Assembly (NCBI GenBank): GCA_949710005.1
Contig: OX453272.1
Location: 17,166,994 to 17,230,993 of the forward strand
From: Ricordea florida
Lineage: Eukaryota; Cnidaria; Anthozoa; Corallimorpharia; Ricordeidae
Reading direction: 5' to 3'
DNA: 64,000 nucleotides
Shown: positions 51,801 to 63,925 of the stretch, in pieces
Layout: each line of letters opens with the position of its first letter
How positions within the stretch are numbered: position 1 is the first letter of the stretch
Notes under the pieces: generated by a model
Databases searched by the model: none
What the model saw: the letters and a program-made list of their open reading frames with translations, nothing else
What the model was told of the DNA's origin: nothing
Made by a program: the position numbers and the translations under genes

Positions 51801-54800
51801 GGTCTACTAAAGTGACTCACATTAACGTGATGGACGTTTTCAGATCTTTCAATGCATCTCCAACGGACTTTAACCTATTGTTTTCCAGACCCCTAGACCA
51901 TGATAAGACAAAAGTCAGATCTCTTAAATAATCATCAAATTGGCTTTCGTTTTTGCACTTGAGTTCTAATGAGGTATTTGAAGATCGCTTTGATCTTTTT
52001 TACTTATTATTTCTCACTGAGGCAAGGAATAGCTTCCTCTGTCTCAAAGTGGTTATATACTCAATCAACTATTATTAAAACGCTATAATAGTTAAGGAAA
52101 TGTACTGTCCGAGCAATTTGTAACATACAGTCGACTCCCAATAACTCGAAACTTCGAAGAAAATTATAAAAGGTTCGAATTATCGGCTGTTTGAGTTACC
52201 GGGAGTTGAGAACAAATTACCGAAAATAAGGAAAAAACGGTATTTACTGCTTTTCTTTAAACACAGAGTACGCTTTAATCAAATCAAATTATAGAGAAGT
52301 CGAGTGAGAATGGAACGAAACATTTCTTGACTACTGAGTAAATCCGATCGTAACGTAAAGCAAAACAAAGCAAAGCAGCATCCGAGAGGTCCTGGTACTC
52401 TGAACGGACACGTTTTGTGAAATGCCGCACAAACAGGACAAAGATTGCACGTCTGCTTCAAAATAGATCCAATGTTTTGGGCAACAGTAAACTGTTAATT
52501 CTGACTTATCACGCATTGTCAGAAATAGTTCGAGTGATCGTGGTTAGATTTTGCAGGAAATAACCTGATGGGGAACAAATATTGCTTCGAGTTAGCGGGA
52601 GGCATAAGTTATCGAGGGTTCGACTTACCGAAGGTAAAATTACAGTCCGACGGAAATTAAGGGGGACATCGATTCTGTATAATGCTTGATTAGGTTTGCG
52701 ATGGAAATCGATAAAAGCAAATCTAATATCAATGAAAATCTAACAATAGTCATCAAGTCATCCGTTTTGCTGTTGTCTTGTATTCTTTTGTGTTTCTGTC
52801 CTTGCATAAAATGATGTCTTATTTTGGGTGCTACAGGTCATTCTAGTAAGAGGGAACATCGTGTTTTCCAAATTTTGGAACAGCATTGGCCTAAAAGGTA
52901 TAACAATCCCTGTGACGAACCCTTTTAGCTTTCAGTACTTACAGGAAGGAAATTCTAACATCTTGAAAGGCGCCTTCTTCCAGGAGAGATATTTGATTGC
53001 ATTGAAGAGATCTATAGAAAAGATAACATATTATACGTAGAACATAAGACATCTGTTTCAGTTCCGTAAATGATGCGATTCCTGGGGCCTAAGACACAAG
53101 AAGCCTATGTATATTATTAGGGCAAAATACATTTGACTTTGAGTCAAAATATCTGGTTCTAACGTCATCGCAAGGAAACATGACGTTAAAACGTCATCAC
53201 AGCCAAACATGGTGGGTAGAAGAAGGCGCTGAGAATAAGAAACGCAAAGTACCCCCACAAACTAGATATTTCTGATATTTTTTGTCAAAAGTGACGATGG
53301 AATGAATGGTAAGGTGCTAAATCCTCTTGATAAAAGCGCGACGAAGCAGCGTTCAACGTAATGCACCCTAACTGTTTCGCTGACTCTTGATGAACGCATT
53401 TTTTAGTACGCAAATGATAAATGTAGTTTCCAGTCGTGTAATAAATCTCATATTGACCACACTTGCTCGGCACCGCACTGGGAGAATATCGACCATCGGT
53501 CTATTCTGTACGGAGTTCGTTGGGCTCGGTCCTCACTGTTAATACGTGGGACCGATACTCTCCCAGTACGGCCCTCACGCTCGGTCAATAAGATACATAT
53601 TCGTTAGCCTGAATAATCAACAAAGGTTTCATGGTTGAGTTGGTTTAAATAGTATCTTAAAATATGGAAACTTTCCTACTACGACGTTTCTTGAAAAAGC
53701 CGTGACTTTTTAAATAATGACTACTGCCATATCTTAGAAAGCGAGATTGGTTCCTCTCGCACACAAAAAGCACTGAACAAGAATATTCAAAGGCGTAGTT
53801 TCCACATGCGCACATACTCCATGCGTACAGCTGAAATCTGGAAAAAACGTCTTCTTTTTATTTCTTGAAAGCATTTCTATCATTCAATCAGGATGACTGA
53901 TAAATGTTTCGCGATATATTTGTGTCTTTACGTTAGTATTCCCTTTATCCTTTTATTTGTCCATAAACGTACTGCAACGAACGTTAAACTTTTCTTTTCA
54001 GGCGTACACCTTCCAATTCTCACGCTACCCTCTGATATTGAAATTGGAAGGTATCTGTTGTCGAGTATTAGAGTATAAATTATATGCGCGCGTGTTAGAT
54101 GAGGTAATAAGAAGATTATTCAAAACCACCCCCTCACGCTTTAAGAAGTCCTTAGCGGCTTTCTTTCCCGTGGAAGAAAGGACTAACATATGCCAGAAGC
54201 CAGTTATGAAAACTGATCGAAAAGCAAGATAGTGTAAGTAACAAGACAAAAGGAAGCGTCTTACAATGCGTAAGATAAAGGCGCCACGAAAACTCCTGGC
54301 TCGATGGATTTTAGTAAGTTGTTCTGTAGATAACTGAAAAAAATTGTTAATGAAAATATGCTTATTTGCCCCGCCTAAACTACAGGTGGGTCAGCTACAT
54401 AACAATTATAAACTACTACGCCAGGGACGGCGGAGCCGTGGCGGCTTGGCAGGGGGGGGGGGGGTGGGGGGTTAGCCCCAGACTTTTTACGACGATTACA
54501 TTTTTTGTCATTTTACACTTATCCATGTTGTCTCTTTTTAAGAAATGTCTCGTGGATAATGTTGAAAATACCATTTCAGAGCCTCTAGATTTCAAAATTT
54601 TCTGGGTGAGGATGACCCCCAGAACCCCCTACAAACTCGCGCCTTCGGCGCTCGTTTTTAAGGGGGCATTACGGTTGGATTTTGGCGAAAAATGGAAAAT
54701 TTGTCATTTTTTTTTCTTTGGCTCTAACAGTTCTTGAAACTATCTACTTTTAGAAGAGATATGCATTTAATTGAAAATTATTTTTGCTCGGCCTAAAAAA

Positions 54801-57800
54801 ACGAAGCTTCCGAAAGGTAGGATTTGTTTGTTTTTCGGTTGCCATGGCAACGACATACAAATCAATCTCCAAAAGCCGTTTAATTTTCTTAAAATTGTTT
54901 GAATTGACGTTTCTCAATTGCCTAAGCCTCTGTAGTCCATTCCAACGTCCAAACTTTAAATAAAAGCCAGGATACAAAGCAGGCAACCGTACACTTTGTT
55001 TTGAGCGTCAATGGTCGACATAAAGCATAGGAAGGAAAACCTAAGAATTCCCTCAAGTGGCAGGCCATTTCAATGAGTTAAGTACCTTTTCTTTGTTGTT
55101 TTAGACAGAAGTAAAGTTTTACTTGAGTTTTCCCAAAAACCATGTTTTTCGTAGTAATTTTGGCGCCCCCTTAAATTTCTTGTAGAGTATTTAAGCAATT
55201 GCCACCAAATTTGGCACAAACACTGTCCTTGTAGTCGCCTACAACCTAATTGAGCAAATTTAATTTTCTCAAAATACACTGGTTTTATGAGTTTTTTAGT
55301 TAAATTGAAATGTAAATAGTTGCCAAAGTAACGAAAATCATCAAAAGTCGATAATTCTCAATTAAGTTGCACTTCACCGAGCAAGGATTTACTGTAGCAA
55401 ATATCATGTGTTTTTTGTTAAAAGGCAGTTCTCAAATTGAGGGGCAGGAATATAGCTCGAAAATCGGTAGTCTTTAACAAATGGTTAATGATTAACAAAG
55501 AGTTAATAACTGACAGACGTAGACTGTGTTATGTGGTTAGCAATGGTCTTGCCCTTAATTCTGGTAAGTTTGAGTGTAATTGAATGAATCCTTGGTGACA
55601 TATGCCTTTTTGAATAAGCTGTCAAAATTTTACCCAAAACCAACCGTAATGCCCCCTTAAGCCCCTCCACTTCAAAATACGCTCCGCCGTCCCTGTACGC
55701 ACATATTCTTAAACGTCTACATAACCAGTCCATCAACAGAAATGATACTTCTTGTTGGCGATAGGAAAGTCTTTCTTAAGAGTGCCGATGGATAGGAAGC
55801 TACCAAAACAGAGAAAGTGGTCCATGAAAACCGTAGCATTATAATCAACCATATTTGTGAAATGCCTTGAATACACTAATTACAGCTATGTGGACAGTCG
55901 GCAGATTCTACTGGCAGAGTCTTGTTACTGGTTTACAAGATGCAGATAGTTCATAATACATACTCACACATGTCCAATAAATGAAAGAGTTAAAAAACAT
56001 CCAGGTTCCAAGACTTCAATGAGGTTGTGGTGTAAAAATCTAAAAAAAAACCAGTGAGATGTAACATATGATGTTGCTTGGCGCCCTAAAATGCTATTCG
56101 TATAGGTAATCACATGATTTGTCTCGTGCAATTTGGGATAAATCAGCACGAGTAAATTTTTCAAAGGCTAACCAATTTGTAGTCTTTGAAAAATTTACGA
56201 GTGCTGATTTATCCCAAATTGCACGAGACAAATCATGTGATTACTTGTTAAAAATATACATGCAAAAATTTGACTCTCTTTTCCTCTTATCGTGTTTATT
56301 TCGTGTCATGGCTCACTGGTCCCGCCTACATTAACGTTATTGGTTGAAAAATGACAACCTTGATTGACATGCTAGCACTTGTGGAAACTTACAGATCAAA
56401 AATATCCTCTCCATCGACAAAGATCAAGTTCTGGAAGCATTTGTCATTGTAAAGCGTTTACATTTTATGGACCTCAAGGAGAAAAGAGGTGCGAAAATAC
56501 GTCAAAACGTGTTCATTTCAAGAAGTCAACTTGTTAATGTTTGTTGTCGATTCTAATTGAGGCGAAATCGATCAACATTTTCAAAACTTGAAGCTTTTCG
56601 AACTTATGAACATGAATCAGTGAGAAATACTGTCCTCGCCAGGCGAAACGGCTGACTGTGGCTTTTAGGGTGCTGCTGTGTTTCCCATGTTGAAAGTGAC
56701 TTGACATTGGTGGAAATGGTTTATGTTCATAAAACACTGACGCTGATCATTCAGGCCAGAGATATAACTTGGCATCTGAAACGCCGCGAAAGCTGCTTGG
56801 TTGAAGTTGTTTCCACATTGAGCCGATTGAGCATCTGGCGAGAACGGGTTGAAAATATTGCTGGAGCTGCTGGTGCTACTATTAAAGCTGTTTCCTCGAG
56901 CTAACTGGCTGTTGATGTTTTTAGCGTGGCTGATGGGGTGGGAAAGCTGGCGCTGTTCTCTTTCATCTCCTTCGTCATAGTCATCCAGTGACTTCTCGTT
57001 TCTGTGGCCCGCTACTTTAACAATTGAACTTCGCTCTAGGCCTGCTGTCTTCAACTTCTTTACAACTGTTTCCTGGCGCTGTGGTTGGAAAAGGTCTTCA
57101 ACGAATATTCTAGGGTCGTTCCTTTGATGACGGACTTCATCATGTCGTTGATCTTGTTCACTCCCATCGGCTGCCGCTTGTACCAAACTTGCGAGGATGG
57201 ATTTGGCACGCAAGACAGATAAAGTGGACCGCTGGTCCGTATTTCGGGAGGACGACGCCACAGAAACTCTTTGAAGATTGCAACGGGACATCTGTCATCT
57301 CCAGTTGCAAACATTTTTGGAAGGAAGCTTCTGGCCTTTGCGGACAGTCCTGACTGGCGTGTTTTTGTCGGGTTCTCGATGAATTCAACGAACTCTGTGT
57401 TGTTTTCATCCAATCCAAAGGAGAAATCTTCAACCGTCATGCTGTGGTGTTCCTGTCGACCTCGAAGACCAAAATATTGGGTCAGAAGCCACCAAACTGT
57501 TTGGACAAGGACTTGCGGCCTTCCCGGTTTTCCTCGGTTGTTGTCAGACTTCTCGCCTTGTTCGGCCGCTTGCCTTTGTCTTGTTGCCGCGGTAGGCGGG
57601 CTTTTCCCTCCAGAACTTGCTTCGAGCTTTTAAACTCTCTGTCGCGAATAATTGAGTGTTTGTACTCTTTCTCTGTTAGGTATCGGTCAATAGCAGTAAC
57701 CATTACACGAAGGCTATCAGGCTCGTAATCTTCCCTGTCTTTCTTACGAACTGTTGCGTAAAACCCCTCCAGAATTTTGTTCAGGGCCTCCGGTTCGTAC

Positions 57801-58124
57801 TTTTCAATACTTTCGTCATAGCCCTTTTGAGAAGCCCAAGGCTTCCAGACTTTAAGTCAATTGTTTGTGCTTTGTTGGGTATTTTTGTTCTTAGCATTCT
57901 CCTTCAAACTCTGAATTAAAACATTGTTACTTTCTCCTAACCTGTCCGCCATTTTGTGTTGTTGCGCTTTCGCGACTTTCCTGTCAATCAATTTAATTTC
58001 AACCTTCTGCACTCAATTTCAACTTTTTGCACTCAATTTGAATTTTCTGCACTGTTTGGGATTAACTGACGTGCTCTCAGCCAATGAGCATGCTGAAATT
58101 TTTGCATGTATATTATTACCCGCG

Positions 58125-58162
<38 letters not shown>

Positions 58163-58592
58163 ATGATAGTAGCACTATTTCCGCGTAATAGCGGTATAAC
58201 AGCAAAATTGGATGGTATTACAATGACAACACTGAACCCAATTACATTTTTGCTTTTTTTTTCAACTGAAAATGGCAGAGATTCCCGGAAATTTCGGGTG
58301 AGGAAATACAAAAGCTCGCCGAAAAAGCAGTAAACAAAAATACAGTCAAAACTATTGAGACGTGGATGAATGTTTGGAAATTGTGGACAGAAAGCAACGG
58401 CCTTAACTTAACGACGACATTGTCAGATACGAAGCGAAAATTCCTCGGCTTCTATTATAAACAAATAATCAGTAGCATGACCTGAACGTGGTATTTGGCA
58501 ATAATACCGGCTCGTAATTGATTTCAAAGTTCTCCATATACTACTCGCCGCTTCGCCGCTCGTGGTATTTTGGACAATTTTAAAATATTACT

Positions 58593-58639
<47 letters not shown>

Positions 58640-59968
58640 CAAATAATGGCGCTTTCCATTCGACGAAATTTTCGAAAATTTCGGGTGGGAATCGAATGGA
58701 ACAGATCTTTTCCGGAAAAGATTTTCGAAAATTTAGGACAACATTTTAAGTGTTCCCGAAAAGTAGAAATTTCGGTAATTTCGAAAATTCTCGTGTTCCA
58801 TTCAAAAGCTTCTAGTTGGACTGTTCTCCAGTCTCGTCGCATACTCTTTAGAAGAAAAGAAAACAAAGTTCCGACTGCGAATACGAAGGAACCGTTTCTT
58901 GCATGAAGCTATTTATACGGTACCGACTTCTCTGCATGAAGCACGAAACTGTAAGTAAGGGTATTTCGTTTTCATAATCGAACAAGAGCGAATTAAAAAT
59001 GAAATCGGGATCATAATCGGTTGCTGCGTAAATTTTAAAACATCTGCCATTTTGAACACATACGATAAGCGGCGTCAAGAAGCCTGGGGCAAAAACTGAC
59101 CACGTGACGACCGAGAATAAGCCCGTTCCATTCGAGACCGAAATTTGCGGAAATTCAAACCGAAACTTTTTTGTGAATGGAAAGCAACCAATGTACATGA
59201 AAAAATTACTCGATTCTGATTGGCTGAGAGCAGTGCATTTCAAGTGTAGCACCAGTGCAAAATTCTGGGTTTTGATTGGCTGAAAGACAACAGTAAATTT
59301 TGTATGCCAATGATATCATGTAAGATGATGACGAAAATTTCCTGCGGAAACTTTGAAAAAAGTTTTCTTGAGTGAGAAAAAATGACTACATTAAATCAAT
59401 ATTATAAAATATTATTAATAATATAAGTAATCATACGGTTTTTCTCCCTCGATTTTAAATTTTTCCACTTAAATTTTTTCCACTCACTCGTGCAAATTAA
59501 TTCCAAATTGAACTCGAAACTGTATAATTACCATTACTAAAATTTATCTGCTATCATAACTTTACTAGTATCTTCGAAGTCAAATATGGCTGTCAGCAAT
59601 ATCCACAAGTTTGAATGCACTGTAGCTTTAAAAACAGCTTAGTTGGTCTAAGAAAATAAGAATGGTTGCTCATTGTCGAATGATCGAGGAAATGTCTCTA
59701 GGATAATTACACAGTAATTAACTCAGAGACATTTTACATTATTCAATACTCAAATTACAGATGTATATAACACCATAGCAAAGGCCTTCGTACCGACTGT
59801 ACAGCGATCACTTGAAGAAGCTTATTTAATAGAAATCATTTTAATGTTAAAAGACCTAGAATAGCTATTATGTCAGTTCTATACAGATATACTTACAGAA
59901 AATAAAGCTTGGAAAGGCCCGCAAATGTCGTATTAGACACAGCACGAAACTTGTTCCTGCTCAGATTT
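45872..59968 (-). CDS. Leucine-rich-repeat gene, eight single-LRR exons
   Basis: Eight minus-strand exons of 69 or 72 bases each encode one leucine-rich repeat. In transcript order they are 59897-59968, 55968-56039, 52943-53011, 51821-51892, 50135-50206, 46688-46759, 46192-46263 and 45872-45940. Each has an AG acceptor and a GTAAGT or GTGAGT donor, and all begin with one base completing a codon and end with two, so they splice in frame in any order. Examples are NLSRNKFRAVSNTTFAGLSK, DLSENKLTRINKDAFF and DLSENNISHIDDDAF. One repeat per exon in this phase is typical of LGR-type receptors and other metazoan LRR ectodomains. N- and C-terminal parts were not found, so the protein class is open. 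Confidence 0.75.
46545..46592. repeat. Short perfect palindrome
   Basis: AATAACTGAGACACTGAATT and its complement meet at a central base with no mismatch. Confidence 0.8.
47362..47968. mobile_element. hAT-type MITE, 607 bp
   Basis: Ends TAGGGCTGTCCACAAGTTGC and its complement are flanked by the 8-bp duplication ATATGAGT (47354-47361, 47969-47976), the length made by hAT transposases. The interior has GTTGCTCAAAA-type repeats near both ends and no transposase. Confidence 0.85.
48284..48432. repeat. Palindromic MITE
   Basis: CGAGTGGCAAGAACAATATC pairs with GATATTGTTCTTACCACGAG, and outward TGAATTTTATGTT pairs with AACATAAAATTCA. Confidence 0.7.
48670..48848. repeat. MITE with TATGATAAGGGGGACAG ends
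   Basis: The left end ATAAGGGGGACAGAATCTAT pairs with the right end ATAGATTCTGTCCCCTTAT. It is about 180 bp long. Confidence 0.75.
49311..49608. repeat. MITE copy 2 (GGGACGGACCATTAG family)
   Basis: It has the same ends as the copy at 44919, in a palindromic arrangement with AAAAAAATTCATGCA-type blocks inside. Confidence 0.85.
50845..51040. repeat. Palindromic MITE related to 5328-5512
   Basis: It begins with a duplicated AATAAATCCTTTATTGACCA and ends TTGGTCGATAACACATATTT. The inner GCCTCGTTCTTTCTT matches the copy at 5.4 kb. Confidence 0.6.
51330..51625. repeat. Inverted-repeat element
   Basis: TGTTGATCGCGACGTTTCGA on the left pairs with TCGAAACGTCGCGATCAACA on the right, and GTCGACTGAATCCGG with its near-complement. 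It is about 295 bp. Confidence 0.75.
52131..52650. repeat. Non-autonomous DNA element with CAGTCGACTCCC end
   Basis: The left part (CAGTCGACTCCCAATAACTC, GGTTCGAATTATCGGC) and the right part (GAGGGTTCGACTTACCGAAG) are imperfect inverses. They resemble ends of pogo/Tigger-like MITEs; no transposase is present. Confidence 0.5.
53437..53605. repeat. Palindromic MITE
   Basis: The left ATATTGACCACACTTGCTCG and right CACGCTCGGTCAATAAGAT ends, with inner CACTGGGAGAATATCG against CGATACTCTCCCAGT, are inverse copies. It belongs with the TTTATTGACC family at 5.4 kb. Confidence 0.65.
54422..55697. mobile_element. 1.3-kb DNA element with 15-bp inverted ends
   Basis: It starts CAGGGACGGCGGAGC and ends with the complement, flanked by TACGC on both sides (probable 5-bp duplication). 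Subterminal pieces also mirror (GGGGGCATTACGGTTGG near 54660 and CCAACCGTAATGCCCCC near 55640). I see no transposase frame. Confidence 0.65.
56104..56250. repeat. Palindromic MITE with about 60-bp arms
   Basis: TAATCACATGATTTGTCTCG pairs with CGAGACAAATCATGTGATTA. The arms continue through TTGGGATAAATCAGCAC and its complement. Confidence 0.8.
56665..57953 (-). pseudogene. Crypton-like tyrosine recombinase, broken
   Basis: The gene starts at an ATG near 57953 (MADRLGESNN). It continues with VWKPWASQKGYDESIEKY, AIDRYLTEKEYKHSIIRD, then VEFIENPTKTRQSGLSAK and MFATGDDRCPVAIFKEF. The end carries the recombinase motifs FSNHSARKQ and KVAGHRNEKSLDDYDEGD, which match the conserved His-x-x-Arg region and the region preceding the catalytic tyrosine of Crypton-related proteins. 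Reading changes frame around 57060 and between 57430 and 57500, and a stop appears near 57850. It is therefore a dead copy of a repeated cnidarian family. It lies in an intron of the LRR gene. Confidence 0.75.
58273..58483 (+). pseudogene. N-terminal fragment of a second Crypton-like recombinase
   Basis: WQRFPEISGEEIQKLAEKAV followed by NKNTVKTIETWMNVWKLW is the N-terminal helical region of the same broad recombinase class. The catalytic core is missing. Confidence 0.6.
58491..58617. repeat. Palindromic MITE
   Basis: GTGGTATTTGGCAATAATAC on the left pairs with GTATTATTGCCAAATACCAC on the right. It interrupts or abuts the recombinase fragment. Confidence 0.8.
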
Positions 59969-60326
59969 CTTTAGTAACAAAATGTGGGAAATGGAATTGA
60001 AGTTAAAAACATTTGACATCTGGGAAGGATTAATGACATCTTAGATTTTCGGTACATAATTATTATAAATTTAAATGCAGACCAGCAGAATACATGCTAT
60101 GTACAAATTTTATTTGCTTGTTCAAAAGAAATAGAAGGAATTGCTCGATCGCTGTGACACATTGCGGTGGTGTTTGTGGATACGATGCCTAACAGCTCTT
60201 TTTCCACAAAGAAACCTCTATGTAATCAATAGTGCTGCAAAATTCGTTGTTAAAAGACGTGCCGTCGGGACGACGAATTGCAACGTTGGGTCCGTGATTA
60301 TAAGTTTTAAATTGCATTCATTTAGG

Positions 60327-60759
60327 CCCCATCTACACTAATGCGTTTACAAAAAGTCTGCGTTTTCATCTTGGCAAAAACGAAGCAAAACATTTTCATC
60401 CACTCTAGCGTTTGCGTATCATTTTCACCTGTCCACACTAAAACGCTCAAAAACGACGAAAACGACCAAAAACGACTGGGGCCAAGGACTGCGCATGTGT
60501 TAGATGCTCGATATGGACTGTCACCGATTTCATGTGACGCTTTTTGCGTCAACGTTTTCAAACGTTCCCACCGAATTTCACCTGTCCACACTAGAAACGG
60601 AGCGTTTTCAAATATCTACACTTTGGAGAGCGTTTTTGAACCGATGCGTTTTCATTTGAAAAGGCATCTGTTTTTTAGTATTTTGGTGTGGACGGAAAGC
60701 CAAAACGCATCGAAAAGTGTGCGTTTTCAAACGACAACGCATTAGTGTGGACAGGGTTT
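60327..60759. mobile_element. MITE with CACTAATGCGTT ends
   Basis: The left CCCATCTACACTAATGCGTT and right AACGCATTAGTGTGGACAGG ends are inverse copies. Repeated GCGTTTTC and CTGTCCACACTA words fill the interior. It has no coding capacity. Confidence 0.75.
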
Positions 60760-61850
60760 TAGTTAACCAGCGTAACATCAACCTATGTCTGAACATTGAT
60801 TGTATCTGGTTTCGACTTCCTTCTTACATAACGAAAGTGTCTTTTATTGGATGAAGATCACTAATAAATTCCATGTCGTTCCCATGGGCGAAACTGAAAA
60901 GGAATATACAAACAACATTAGGCATTGTTCTTTAACCATACATGTAAGGTTCCTTGTATGCAAACAGTCACAATGTATCGCTGTACACAGACAGACTGGA
61001 ATTGTGAAGCTCACACGGTTAGAATACAATGGTTAATCAATTAAGAAATGGAGTTCCATAATTGGACTAAGGCTGCTTGGTTGGTTTCTAACTCACATTA
61101 GACTAAGAGTTCGAGTTTTTCATGAGTGAATATTCAACGAGACGCGAATCGCTGGGTTTATTATTTCAATCATAAAAAAAACGGGAACGATAGGTCTAAT
61201 TGTTTAGTAGAAACCAACTAGACGCTAGTGTCAATTTTGTGTCAATATTAATGGGTCTTTTTTAAATGTATATAGTACATTGTCTTCAAGCGCTCCAAGC
61301 GCGGTCGTTTTTGCTACTGACAATTACTTACGAGATCGAGTTTTCCTAACTCATATAGAACAAGGATAGTGAGCGGCTTAGCCAAGCAGATTGCAGAATT
61401 CGTGATGGAATGCGAGTTTGTTTCTATTAACACGCGATAGGCGCATCCTGGAGGTGAAAACGTGTAACAAGTCGCTATAAAGGACAAGTTAAACATTCAT
61501 GCACTGACAAACCAACGTTTTTATAAAACTTGCTATTTAGAGTGGACTGTCCCTAACATCCAAGCAAAATTGTTGAATAATCAATTGAAGAGTGTTATCT
61601 CCCAAACTGGTCCAATAAGCCATTCACGTATTACTGTGTCCGCATCAAACCAACAAATGCCTGCCCATGTCTAGTAAGACGTTGAGTTAAACTTTCATCT
61701 TAGTGGAAGGGGTTAGGAAACTAATATGAAGTCTAAGCGCTCTTAAGGCCACAGGCCCAGACAGTCAAAATCCCACTTGTGTCAAAATAACTGAACTCGA
61801 TGATTACTCCAGCTTTGAGTGACAACTCCAAAGATTTTTTACCAGTTGGT
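60760..61850. other. No recognised content
   Basis: I see no exon or clear element in this stretch. Confidence 0.4.
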
Positions 61851-61854
61851 CTAA

Positions 61855-62103
61855 GGTACGGACCATTAGAAAAGTGATGGGGGAGGGGGGGTGGGGAAAA
61901 AAAAAAAAAATCATGCAAGGGAAAATGCCAAGAAAAAAAATTCATGCAGAAGGAAGGTCCAATTCTGACTTTTTCACACGTAGTAAAAAAAATTCGTGCA
62001 GAGGGGTTCACCTGCAAAAAAATTCCTGCACAAGCAGTGAGCGAAAAAAAAAATTCGTGCAAGCTGAAAATTCCCCCCCCCCCCCCCCAATGGTCCGTCC
62101 CTA
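61855..62103. repeat. MITE copy 3 (GGGACGGACCATTAG family), shortened
   Basis: The left end GGTACGGACCATTAGAAAAG is diverged and the right end lacks ATCACTTTTCT (CCCCAATGGTCCGTCCCTAA). Confidence 0.75.
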
Positions 62104-63925
62104 ACCAGTCAGATTGCCATATGCAACACTTCTGTACACAAAAATGATCTAAGCAGCTGCCTGAAAATTACGGACCAACTTCACTTATATGCATCTGCAT
62201 CAAAACAATAAGAAATATTCTAATTCACTGGAGACTCGTAGAGTAATAGCCAGTAAAAGTAACTTACCACATGGTGATAACAGCGTAACAGCCAGCCAAA
62301 CAATAATTAAACTTCTACACGTTCAACTGGGCACGCTTATAAGATACCTGCTATTGTGATAATTTGAAGTATCACCAGGAGAAAGTTCTATAATTCATTA
62401 GTTTTTTCGACTCTTCAACGAAATCCTCGATATCCCGCATTATGTTCAGAGTTGTTTAGTAAATAGATAGATGATAAAGGTACAGGCAGATGCAGGGAAG
62501 TCGCCAGTAGAACAAACCTGTAAGCAGCCATACTGAATCGTGTTGGGAAAGAAAGATGACTCAATACGTTAAAATAACGTGTTTTGAAAAGAGAAAAAGA
62601 GGTTTCAAATACAACGATCAGTTTGTTTGATATTGCTGAGACTGGATGACCTCGCGCATCTGTGGTTATTTCATTCACTGTTCACCTGACCATTACACAG
62701 AAAATACATGCACAGGACCACCAAAGTTACACATTCTGATGTCCCCCTTATGCTCTTTGAGGGAGAACAACAAACAAGCAGTAAGCCGGCCAGTAATGCG
62801 GCATCCTTATAATAAAGAGGCAATGAGAAAATTGGTGTTGTACTTACAATCTGAACATTCTGCTCTTTCCTCTCAATGTGCTTTGATTAAGAAATCTGAT
62901 GCGATTTTCCGATACATCCCTGGTTGATATTAAAAACGTCATTACTTTTTGAATGGCATAAAGTAGGAATCTTTTCACCCTTGGTCAAAATTTCTCCCGA
63001 CCTATTGATTTTAATGGGATTGTCTGATTATTTGCACCATCAAGTCGCTGCGACTGCGGCTGCAGCGAGCAGTAAACGGATTATTATTATACCACTTCCA
63101 GTTAAGAATACATTAAAAGTAGGCAGTCTATGACTGCACGTGGCTACTGCTTACAATGAGCAGAAATAAAACTCAATCTTTTCCTCTTCCTGCCTAACTG
63201 GCATAATTACAATGTACGACGAGCAAGGCATTTCTTAACTCGTTGTGGACCAGTTTGTTGTTGGACAATTTATTATAAAGTTGGAAAATTTAGTTTGAAA
63301 GAAAAATCAGTACGGGAACTGCAATTCTGGCTTCCTTCATGGCATAAAAGCGAAGCATGCTTCATGTCTAAAAAATAAAGCGACCAACGTTCATCTATCT
63401 TTACCTAATAAGCAAAATCAACAGAGGATATCAAACGGAGACAATTCTTTGATAAACACTACGGATTTTTGTTGCGGGAATCAAAAGTCCCTAACGGGAT
63501 TTACTTTCTCATGTAGTCAATCAGTTCAGGATTCGTTGTAACTGTTCGCTCACCCAGCCAGGCATATAGCAGTTAAAATCCAGACTTTTGCAAGGAAATT
63601 TTGCCGTTTAACAACACTGTGTTGTCCTCGAGAAATATTCTTATTTCACCTTGTTGTTATGAAGAGTAATTCGTCCGAAAAATAATCTAACCAGATTGCA
63701 ATTTTCATATCTAGTTTCATTGTCGTTCACTAGCACTATTGTTTGGTCACGTTCTGGTCGACGTCTTGGTCGTGGTCGTTTTTTTTGCTCTTGGGAACAG
63801 CTGTAAAACAAGAATCGGTGGAGGCCACATTCAGTCTTCTTGGACGTAATTTTGTTTTGTTAAACCAAACCTCAAGAGGACGTTCCAGAAGACGCAGAAT
63901 TATTCACCTCCTAGGAGGTGGATAA
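62104..63925. other. Non-coding or unresolved; possible small exons near 62.27 and 62.85 kb
   Basis: On the minus strand, GTAAGTT follows CCATGTG near 62265, after a hydrophobic stretch SLIIVWLAVTLLSPCG without an ATG. GTAAGTAC follows ERAECSD near 62850, which could be an LRR N-terminal cap. Neither can be joined to the LRR gene with certainty. Confidence 0.25.

Noticed and set aside
53893-54249. Small frames around 54 kb as genes
   Set aside because: No family similarity, no splice structure, and frames on both strands overlap.
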